Made by a program: the position numbers and the translations under genes. Source: JBARRO01 sp049644265 (GTDB taxonomy: Bacteria; Bacteroidota; Ignavibacteria; UBA10030). Taken from it: a stretch of 7,137 bases of DNA. This document shows positions 1 through 4,429 of the stretch, in pieces. The notes under the pieces were generated by a model. It worked only from the letters and a program-made list of their open reading frames with translations. It had not been told where the DNA came from and searched no databases. Numbering within the stretch: position 1 is the first letter of the stretch; the number at the start of each line of letters is the position of its first letter. Location: assembly GCA_049644265.1 (NCBI GenBank), contig JBARRO010000210.1, positions 1 through 7,137 of the forward strand, written 5' to 3'.

Positions 1-29
1 TCCTGAGCCAGGATCAAACTCTCCGTTGT
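1..29 (-). rRNA. rrs: 16S ribosomal RNA, 5' end only (partial)
   Basis: The minus strand of positions 3-22 reads exactly as the near-universal 16S start, AGAGTTTGATCCTGGCTCAG, which corresponds to E. coli 16S positions 8-27. Counting back places the mature 5' end near position 29. The gene runs off the left edge, so only its first ~29 nt are here. The bases just before the conserved block (ACAACGG) resemble the ACAATGG seen in Bacteroidota and Chlorobi 16S genes, which is the main clue to the host lineage. A strong promoter and leader upstream on the same strand support a functional rRNA operon. Confidence 0.95.
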
Positions 30-68
30 AGATTTGTTTTCTCAACTTCGAATTTTACCTTAGCTTTT

Positions 69-86
69 GTATCACTTTCGCGATAC
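69..86 (-). other. Leader hairpin with GAAA tetraloop
   Basis: Read as minus-strand RNA, the sequence GUAUCGC-GAAA-GUGAUAC folds into a 7-bp stem. The pairs are five Watson-Crick pairs, one G-U wobble and a C-G closing pair, capped by a GNRA-type GAAA loop. The tetraloop exists only in the minus-strand transcript, which agrees with the leftward rRNA direction. It lies 40 nt before the 16S 5' end and may assist pre-rRNA folding or processing. That role is inference. Confidence 0.55.
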
Positions 87-136
87 GGTTAAGGTGTGAA
101 ACCCAGCTAAATTGACATTAGCCGTGCACACTTTTT

Positions 137-146
137 TCAAAGAACA
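137..146 (-). promoter_or_regulatory. boxA-like antitermination element of the rRNA leader
   Basis: The minus strand reads TGTTCTTTGA, flanked downstream by AAAAAAGTG. It resembles the rRNA boxA core (E. coli TGCTCTTTAACA), which NusB and NusE (S10) bind in the nascent RNA to prevent Rho-dependent termination of rRNA transcripts. It lies about 108 nt before the 16S 5' end, downstream of the inferred promoter, which is the expected location. The identification is by consensus similarity alone. Confidence 0.6.
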
Positions 147-177
147 ATCTTATCAAACCGCCTGGCGGCCTGACGAT

Positions 178-202
178 AAAAATGCCCATGCGAGATGGGC
201 AT
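178..202 (-). promoter_or_regulatory. Terminator-like hairpin inside the rRNA leader
   Basis: On the minus strand a perfect 8-bp stem (ATGCCCAT / ATGGGCAT) encloses a 5-nt loop and is followed at once by four further U residues, then AUCG. That is the form of a short intrinsic terminator facing the rRNA transcript. The plus-strand reading has no T tract after the stem, so the polarity matches the leftward direction. It lies about 50 nt after the inferred start site and upstream of boxA. It might be a weak attenuator, a polymerase pause, or a processing hairpin. Confidence 0.45.
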
Positions 203-223
203 CGAAAAATCTGATAAAGAACT

Positions 224-237
224 GGCGCTTTCGCGCC
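224..237 (-). other. Leader hairpin with GAAA tetraloop (promoter-proximal)
   Basis: The minus-strand RNA reads GGCGC-GAAA-GCGCC, a perfect 5-bp GC stem closed by a GNRA tetraloop. It starts about 17 nt after the inferred rRNA transcription start. As with the hairpin at 69-86, the stable loop appears only on the minus strand. A promoter-proximal stem could protect the 5' end or pace early transcription. That function is inferred. Confidence 0.5.
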
Positions 238-260
238 TCGCTATGGTTAAGCGGGCTAAT

Positions 261-308
261 AATATACCATCCCGATTGTGAAAAGTCAACTATTATTTAA
301 AAAATGTT
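261..308 (-). promoter_or_regulatory. rRNA operon promoter (sigma70 type, with UP-like element)
   Basis: The minus strand has a -35 box TTGACT (289-284), an ideal 17-nt spacer and a -10 box TATATT (266-261). The predicted start is near 254. Directly upstream of the -35 (308-290) is an A/T-rich run, ACATTTTTTAAATAATAG, resembling the UP elements that bind the alpha subunit at strong rRNA promoters. Both hexamers match consensus at five of six positions. Its position before the 16S leader makes it the likely main rrn promoter. Confidence 0.8.
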
Positions 309-472
309 CGGTTATTCTCTCACTATTCCTCCCAATTTTGATACAAGACCTCCCTCCCTCCCCCCATTCCACATGTCTCCGATTTCACTTGAAAAACGGT
401 CAAAAGCACGGTACGTTGACGGTGTGCGTTATTCCGTCACACACCCTGACTATCGACGAAAGGATTGGTCCT
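309..472 (+). promoter_or_regulatory. Spacer between the rrn promoter and lemA; lemA promoter region not resolved
   Basis: This stretch must hold the lemA promoter, but no convincing match is visible. The best candidate is TTGAAA (389-394), a 17-nt spacer and TACGTT (412-417). The -35 is good and the -10 poor. A 6-bp inverted repeat GGTGTG/CACACC (421-426 and 440-445) lies just before the ribosome binding site and could be an operator or nothing. A pyrimidine run at 349-365 is G-rich on the other strand. An alternative sigma factor may be used, given that the downstream genes are often stress-linked. This is speculation. Confidence 0.3.
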
Positions 473-1033
473 ATGATATACATTCTCCTGGCACTCCCCG
501 TACTCCTGCTGCTTTGGGTTGTCCTTAAATACAACAGCCTTATTGTCCTTCGCAATCAGACGACCAATGGTTGGAAACAGATCGACGTCCAACTCAAACG
601 ACGACACGATCTTATTCCCAACCTTGTGAGCACGGTTAAAGGACAGATGGAGTTCGAACAGGATACCCTTGAAAAGGTCATCCAGGCCCGCAATTCCGCC
701 GTTTCAGCGAAAGGAATTGCGGACTCCGCTGCAAAAGAGAATGTGCTCACCGGCGCTCTGTCCAAACTGTTTGCTCTCGTCGAGAACTACCCAACTCTGA
801 AGTCCAACGAGAACGTGAAGCAACTTCAGGAGGAGCTCACGAGTACGGAAAACAAGATATCGTTCGCGCGGCAGTTCTACAACGATATCGCAACAAGATT
901 CAATATCTCCCAACAAACCTTCCCGGGCAATATCATCGCGTCCATATTCAATTTCAAGGTTGCGGAACTTTTCGAAATCCAGACCGCTGCCGAGCGCGAA
1001 GTTCCTCAGGTGAATCTCTCCCTGAAGAAATAG
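473..1033 (+). CDS. lemA: LemA family membrane protein
   Basis: The protein has 186 residues, the normal length for the LemA family. It has one N-terminal hydrophobic helix (about residues 2-18) followed by a long helical domain outside the lipid phase. Family hallmarks are visible: YN at 20-21, W34 and the block LKRRHDLIPNLV (41-52). Further on come ENYP (104-107), LQEELTSTENKI (118-129) and FARQFYND (131-138). The frame stays open upstream to 278, but the ATG at 473 is chosen. It starts exactly at the conserved membrane helix, has a GAAAGGA ribosome binding site 9 nt before it, and the upstream translation resembles no LemA N-terminus. LemA's biochemical role is poorly known. It often neighbours membrane peptidases, as here, where the M48 protease follows after 2 nt, so the two are probably co-transcribed and translationally coupled. 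Confidence 0.93.
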   Translation: MIYILLALPVLLLLWVVLKYNSLIVLRNQTTNGWKQIDVQLKRRHDLIPNLVSTVKGQMEFEQDTLEKVIQARNSAVSAKGIADSAAKENVLTGALSKLFALVENYPTLKSNENVKQLQEELTSTENKISFARQFYNDIATRFNISQQTFPGNIIASIFNFKVAELFEIQTAAEREVPQVNLSLKK

Positions 1034-1035
1034 TC

Positions 1036-2028
1036 ATGAGTCCGGCACCTCTCACGACAAATATCTACGAACAACAATCCCATAACAAGCGCCAGACCTG
1101 GTTCGTCATGGCCGGGTTTATCGTGTTCCTTGCGTTCCTCGGATTTGGATTCGACCTTTATCTTTTCGGCACGGATACGTTCTTTCCTCTTGGAACGCTC
1201 GCGGCGGTTGTAATCGGATCTTCGTCAGCCATTTGGAGTCTCGAGGGAGGTGCTAAGGCAGTCCTCAATTCGGCCGGCGCGATTCCTGCCGACCCCAGCA
1301 ACCCGGACCACCAACAGCTCATAAATGTTGTCGATGAAATGGCGATTGCGTCCGGGCTTACGCGGCCGGCGGTGTACATCATCCCCGATGACGATCCGAA
1401 TGCGTTTGCCACGGGAAGGAATCCGCAGCAAAGCGCCATTGCGGTTACGGAAGGCCTCTTGAAATCCCTCAACCGCGAGGAACTCCAGGGAGTGGTTGCG
1501 CACGAAATGTCCCATATCCGTAATTACGACATTCGTGTGATGACAGTCGTCGCGGCACTCGTTGGCTCGATTCTGCTATTATCCGATTGGGCGCGACGGG
1601 GGATGTGGATTGGGGGCGGCCGGAGAAGAGAGAGTAGGTCAAGCGGCGGCGCGCAACTCGGTGCGATCATTTTTCTGCTCTGGCTTCTCAGCATCATCCT
1701 CGCACCGCTCATCGGCCAGCTCATGGCAATGATGGTTTCACGCAAGCGCGAGTATCTCGCCGACGCCTCAGGGGCAGAGCTGACGAGGAATCCCCTTGGC
1801 CTGGCCTCAGCCCTTCAGAAGCTTGAAAACGCCACTGCGCCAACTCAGTCGATCAAACGAGGGTCGGCGCATCTTTGTATTGTAGATCCGTTGGGAAAGA
1901 AGATGAACTTCAAGGAGGGGGCTGTTGCAGATCTGTTGGGCACGCATCCGCCGATTCAGAAACGGATTACGGCCCTGCATGCCATGGCGTATCAACTCTC
2001 GCCACAATCCGGCACGCAGACGCGCTAG
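1036..2028 (+). CDS. htpX: HtpX-like M48 family membrane zinc metalloprotease
   Basis: This 330-residue protein is an integral membrane endopeptidase of family M48, whose members degrade misfolded membrane proteins. The zinc site is complete. HEMSH at 156-160 provides H156 and H160 plus catalytic E157, and SRKREYLADASGAE (235-248) provides the third ligand, probably E239. Other family blocks are NAFATGR (122-128), AVTEGLL (136-142) and LNREELQGVVA (145-155). Hydrophobic helices lie near 22-42, 52-68, 165-183 and 208-232. A Gly/Arg/Ser-rich loop (about 193-206) separates the last two. It is somewhat longer than E. coli HtpX (293 aa), mainly at the N-terminus. It starts 2 nt after the lemA stop with only a weak GAAGAAA ribosome-binding sequence, suggesting coupling to lemA. 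Assignment to M48 is firm. Orthology to true HtpX, rather than to another M48 membrane subgroup, is less certain. Confidence 0.92.
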   Translation: MSPAPLTTNIYEQQSHNKRQTWFVMAGFIVFLAFLGFGFDLYLFGTDTFFPLGTLAAVVIGSSSAIWSLEGGAKAVLNSAGAIPADPSNPDHQQLINVVDEMAIASGLTRPAVYIIPDDDPNAFATGRNPQQSAIAVTEGLLKSLNREELQGVVAHEMSHIRNYDIRVMTVVAALVGSILLLSDWARRGMWIGGGRRRESRSSGGAQLGAIIFLLWLLSIILAPLIGQLMAMMVSRKREYLADASGAELTRNPLGLASALQKLENATAPTQSIKRGSAHLCIVDPLGKKMNFKEGAVADLLGTHPPIQKRITALHAMAYQLSPQSGTQTR

Positions 2029-2030
2029 CG

Positions 2031-2807
2031 TTACTTTTGCTTGAGGATTTCGCGGCGGACCTGTTTCTCCAACCGCAGGTGTTCTTCGGCAGAGATGTGG
2101 AACTTCTCCCGCAATTCGTCCAGTCTTTCAGAATCCTGTGGCGTGATCGAACCGTCCTTCCAGCCGTCGACGATTGCCTCGAGGTAAATTTCCAGCTGAA
2201 TCTCCTGCTCAAGGCTTGCGTGCTCGTCTTCCGTGATACCGAACGAGCTCCTGAGGGTGGAAAGGAGTGTTTGTTCATCGTTGCTGAGGTTCCCGTCACT
2301 CCAAGCCTGCTTTAGAGCTTTTGCATAGGCTTGAAGAGAGGCAACAGCGGCGGCCTGCTTTTCTGCCGCAGCTTTTGCAGCTTCAGCGCGCTTCTTTTCC
2401 TCATCTTCGCGACGTTTGCGTTCGGCTTCTTCGGCAGCCCTGCGTGCAACCTCCTCAGCCTTCTTTCGCGCAAGTTCCTCGGCAGCATGCTTCGCTTCTT
2501 CCTCTGCTCTCTTCCGCGCCACAGCTTCGGCCATTCGCTTCGCCTCGTCCGCCTTCTTCTTCGCTTCCTCCTCCGCAGCACGAAGAGCTTCTTCCTCCGC
2601 CTTGCGTCTCGCCTCTTCCTGAGCACGAAGCCGGGACTCTTCCTCTGCCCGTTTCTTCGCCTCTGCCTCAACTTTGCGTGCCTCTTCGATGCCTTTCTCG
2701 GCTTCTGCACTCACCGTCGTCGGCCCCGTTGATCCCTTTTTCTTCCCCTCAAGGATCTTGCGCTTCAGTTCTTCGACTTTTTTTCGTTGTTCGTCTATTT
2801 CAGACAT
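2031..2807 (-). CDS. Coiled-coil protein with two C-terminal 47-residue helical repeats
   Basis: I do not recognise a named family. The 258-residue protein has no signal peptide or membrane helix. Residues 1-25 are charged and helical, and 25-34 form a short Gly/Ser/Thr-Pro linker. About 35-155 is a nearly uninterrupted Ala/Glu/Lys/Arg-rich helix, as in long single helices or TolA-like stalks. Residues 161-254 contain two copies of a 47-residue unit aligned without gaps: Y161/Y208, W169/W216, DG 171-172/218-219, F189/F236 and H196/H243. Each unit follows the pattern Y..A...W.DG.(L/I)....-E.L..LR..F.I...EH..LE, loosely like TerB-type acidic helical modules. The ATG at 2807 has only a weak AAAGA upstream, and no better start is seen. 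It is convergent with the protease gene (stops 2 bp apart) and divergent from the YIP1 gene. A scaffold or spacer role is a guess. Confidence 0.8.
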   Translation of the reverse strand: MSEIDEQRKKVEELKRKILEGKKKGSTGPTTVSAEAEKGIEEARKVEAEAKKRAEEESRLRAQEEARRKAEEEALRAAEEEAKKKADEAKRMAEAVARKRAEEEAKHAAEELARKKAEEVARRAAEEAERKRREDEEKKRAEAAKAAAEKQAAAVASLQAYAKALKQAWSDGNLSNDEQTLLSTLRSSFGITEDEHASLEQEIQLEIYLEAIVDGWKDGSITPQDSERLDELREKFHISAEEHLRLEKQVRREILKQK

Positions 2808-2878
2808 TCTTTATCGCTTCTCAAATCAATGGATCCCCTGTGTTCCTGCAGCGTTTCCGGGCATTCTTATGCGCAAGA

Positions 2879-2906
2879 ATTCGAAATGCATCACGGAGGA
2901 GGTCAA
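2879..2906 (-). promoter_or_regulatory. Candidate promoter of the coiled-coil gene
   Basis: On the minus strand TTGACC (2906-2901) is followed after 16 nt by TCGAAT (2884-2879). The -35 matches consensus at five of six positions, while the -10 matches at only four of six. The support is mainly that the same decamer, TTTTTGACCT, forms the -35 region of the opposing, much better promoter. The predicted start lies about 65 nt before the ATG. Confidence 0.3.
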
Positions 2907-2964
2907 AAAAGCTTTTGAATTTATCCTTTTATGACCTGAATGTCAACGGACAACTTTTTGACCT
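2900..2964. repeat. Inverted repeat AGGTCAAAAA / TTTTTGACCT between divergent genes
   Basis: A perfect 10-bp inverted repeat has its arms at 2900-2909 and 2955-2964. A third TGACCT half-site lies between them (2932-2937), and a TGTC-AACG-GACA dyad sits at 2941-2952. The right arm contains the -35 box of the YIP1-gene promoter, and the left arm contains a candidate -35 box of the coiled-coil gene. The arms are therefore either paired promoter elements or operator half-sites for a shared regulator. The repeat itself is seen directly; its function is inferred. Confidence 0.5.
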
Positions 2965-2986
2965 TTTTCGTTCTATTCTTTATCTT
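2958..2986 (+). promoter_or_regulatory. Sigma70-type promoter of the YIP1-family gene
   Basis: TTGACC (2958-2963), an exact 17-nt spacer and TATCTT (2981-2986) form a good housekeeping promoter. The predicted start is near 2993, giving a leader of about 52 nt before the ATG at 3045. The -35 is preceded by a short T tract. It lies inside the right arm of the 10-bp inverted repeat, so a factor bound there would block the polymerase. Confidence 0.65.
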
Positions 2987-3044
2987 CGGAAGCAAGGTAC
3001 CAGTGCCCCTCCATCCCCCATTCACTTAGACCCAGGAGATTGCC

Positions 3045-3791
3045 ATGGAAGAAACCCCAACGCCGCCTGCAACCGTCACCCTCGGCGGCAGCATCGTCAA
3101 TGTGTTTGCCTCTCCCGGAGAAGTTTTTACAGACCTTCGCGGCAAGGAACCAAGGACATCCCTCTGGATCGCTCCTCTTCTTGTCAGCCTCCTGATGGTC
3201 GTTCTCTTCAGCTACGTTTTCTCCTCCAACGAAACATTTCGAGGCCAGTTGATCGAAGCGCAAACAAAGGCTCTTCAAAAAGCCGTGGAGGAGGGAAAAA
3301 TTACCCAGCAGCTGGCGGATCAACAGGCGGACCGAATGCAGAATATGGGAAGCATGTTCTTGGTGTTTGGCATTGTTTTCGGTGCCATTTTTGCCGTGGT
3401 CTTCTTTTTTGGAGGCGGGTTGTTCCTCTGGCTCGGCGGGAAGCTGGTCCTCAAATCTCCCGCAGCATACGGGAAGTACCTCGAGGTCTATGGCATTTCC
3501 GCGTGGATTGGCGCGCTTGGAGCTATCGTGACGCTTATGATGATGATTGGTCTCAACACGATGTATGCGAGTCCAAGCGCATCTCTCGCAGTGCTTTCGA
3601 CTTACGACTTCTCGAGCAATACGCATAAATTCCTGTCCGCGTTGAATGTCTTCTCGCTTTGGCAAACGGCCGTCGTCGGTATCGGACTGGCAAAACTCTC
3701 CGAAAAATCTACAGGAATGGCGATGGGGCTGGTATTCGGGATGTGGGTGGTGTGGGTGGTTGCAGCGGTGTTCCTGGGAATCTACCGGTAG
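3045..3791 (+). CDS. YIP1 family integral membrane protein
   Basis: This 248-residue protein looks like a bacterial Yip1-domain protein. A short cytoplasmic N-terminus carries the family-style block containing FASPGEVFTDLRG (21-33), then about five hydrophobic helices follow (near 41-60, 104-131, 148-170, 198-216 and 223-245). Between the first two helices is a polar, Gln/Glu/Lys-rich helical segment (about 62-100). The second helix is rich in Phe and Gly (FFFGGG at 120-125). Eukaryotic Yip1 proteins act in vesicle traffic; the bacterial members have no established role. The ATG at 3045 is preceded by AGGAG (3034-3038) at 6-nt spacing and by a good promoter, so this start is secure. The gene stands alone and ends in a strong terminator. 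Family membership rests on recognising the N-terminal block and the helix layout. Confidence 0.8.
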   Translation: MEETPTPPATVTLGGSIVNVFASPGEVFTDLRGKEPRTSLWIAPLLVSLLMVVLFSYVFSSNETFRGQLIEAQTKALQKAVEEGKITQQLADQQADRMQNMGSMFLVFGIVFGAIFAVVFFFGGGLFLWLGGKLVLKSPAAYGKYLEVYGISAWIGALGAIVTLMMMIGLNTMYASPSASLAVLSTYDFSSNTHKFLSALNVFSLWQTAVVGIGLAKLSEKSTGMAMGLVFGMWVVWVVAAVFLGIYR

Positions 3792-3816
3792 CCTTCACTC
3801 GACGCTTCTATGAGTA

Positions 3817-3855
3817 AGAAACTCCCGGCCAGAGCTGGCCGGGAGTTTCTTTATT
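3817..3855. terminator. Strong, probably bidirectional intrinsic terminator
   Basis: A perfect 14-bp inverted repeat (AGAAACTCCCGGCC, 3817-3830, with its complement at 3837-3850) encloses a 6-nt loop. The 3' arm ends in TTTCT and continues TTATT on the plus strand. On the minus strand the hairpin ends TTTCTTACTC. It sits 25 nt past the YIP1-gene stop and downstream of the opposing small membrane-protein gene, so it can end transcripts from both sides. Confidence 0.88.
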
Positions 3856-3901
3856 CCAACAAAACGCCTGCCTTTCTTTCATTCCCTCGCCATGCGCACA
3901 G

Positions 3902-3931
3902 GGATTCCCTCCATTCTGCAAGAAGGAATCC
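3902..3931 (-). repeat. Short inverted repeat just after the small membrane-protein gene
   Basis: GGATTCC (3902-3908) and GGAATCC (3925-3931) form a perfect 7-bp inverted repeat. A TTCT/AGAA pairing within the loop could extend the fold. It begins 1 nt past the stop codon of the minus-strand gene. No U tract follows, so it is more likely an mRNA 3'-end stabilising stem than a terminator, if it matters at all. Confidence 0.35.
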
Positions 3932-3932
3932 T

Positions 3933-4331
3933 CTAAGAAGACGCTTTCGTGGTCAGAACGGTTTTCAATTCCTGGATTTCGCGTTCAATTCTGTCCATCT
4001 GTTCGTGATGTTGGATCCAGACCTCGCTCCGCTTGATCTGCTGACGCTCCGCCATTTGACCGGCGCGAACGATCCTGTCCATGAAGAAACCGAATGCCCA
4101 AACACCGACAAACCCCGCGGGGATGAGAAAGACGAGAAGCGAACGCAACCGCCCAATCCCGAAGAAGATTTGGAGCTTGTCGCTGGCAGTAATGAGGAGT
4201 AGTGTGAAGTTAATAATGACCATAAACGACTGCCCCAGGTCAAATCGATATTTTTGTGCAAAGAAAAACTCCCGCCACCGGGCGAGCTGGTGTCGAATTC
4301 CTTCCTGTTGACGTGGTGATTCCTGTGCCAT
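3933..4331 (-). CDS. Small two-helix membrane protein of unknown function
   Basis: I do not recognise a family. The protein has 132 residues from the ATG at 4331. That start is preferred because AAAGGAG (4343-4337) lies 5 nt upstream, whereas an in-frame GTG at 4337 overlaps this site. The N-terminal 33 residues are polar with a basic/aromatic patch (RWREFFFAQKYRF, 18-30). Hydrophobic helices lie at about 34-50 and 64-84, separated by a short loop. The C-terminal tail (88-127) is charged, with heptad-like spacing that suggests a coiled coil (MDRIEREIQELKTVL, 112-126). Both termini are predicted on the same side, probably cytoplasmic. It follows the histidine kinase gene on the same strand after 98 nt and may share its transcript. 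Partnership with the kinase is only a guess from position. Confidence 0.75.
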   Translation of the reverse strand: MAQESPRQQEGIRHQLARWREFFFAQKYRFDLGQSFMVIINFTLLLITASDKLQIFFGIGRLRSLLVFLIPAGFVGVWAFGFFMDRIVRAGQMAERQQIKRSEVWIQHHEQMDRIEREIQELKTVLTTKASS

Positions 4332-4405
4332 GGACACTCCTTTCTAATGGTGTGCTCGGTAAAGAGGGGTAGGGATGAAGAACGTGTGGGGAGTGGTGCA
4401 GCAAA

Positions 4406-4421
4406 GCTCACGGGCGTGAGC
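4406..4421 (-). terminator. Hairpin 8 nt after the kinase stop codon (weak terminator or attenuator)
   Basis: GCTCAC-GCCC-GTGAGC is a perfect 6-bp stem with a 4-nt loop on the minus strand, followed only by TTT. The short U run makes efficient termination doubtful. It could trim transcription between the kinase gene and the downstream small membrane-protein gene, reducing expression of the latter, or it could stabilise the kinase mRNA end. Confidence 0.4.
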
Positions 4422-4429
4422 GGCATTGT

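Larger units (their letters stand above)
30..254 (-). other. rRNA operon leader (transcribed spacer upstream of 16S)
   Basis: This is the stretch between the inferred transcription start (about 254) and the mature 16S 5' end (about 29). It contains no gene. Reading in the direction of transcription, it holds a GAAA-tetraloop hairpin (237-224), a terminator-like hairpin (202-178), a boxA-like element (146-137), a small GCTAA/TTAGC stem-loop (122-106) nested in a loose AAAGTGTG/CACACCTT pairing (134-91), and a second GAAA-tetraloop hairpin (86-69). rRNA leaders in bacteria commonly carry antitermination signals and processing stems, so this order fits. The exact 5' end is inferred from promoter spacing only. 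Confidence 0.75.

Noticed and set aside
416..445. TTGACG at 416-421 as a lemA -35 box
   Set aside because: The 16-18 nt position downstream holds CACACA-like sequence, nothing like a -10 box.
278..472. Upstream extension of lemA to the ATG at 278
   Set aside because: The extra 65 residues do not resemble a LemA N-terminus. The frame would begin inside the rrn promoter, and a good ribosome binding site precedes the ATG at 473.
2321..3628. Long plus-strand open frame of 435 codons
   Set aside because: It is the antisense of the Ala/Glu/Lys-rich coiled-coil gene, then an out-of-frame reading of the YIP1-family gene. The product is low-complexity Leu/Pro/Ser/Arg sequence with no domain, and it crosses a clear promoter region.
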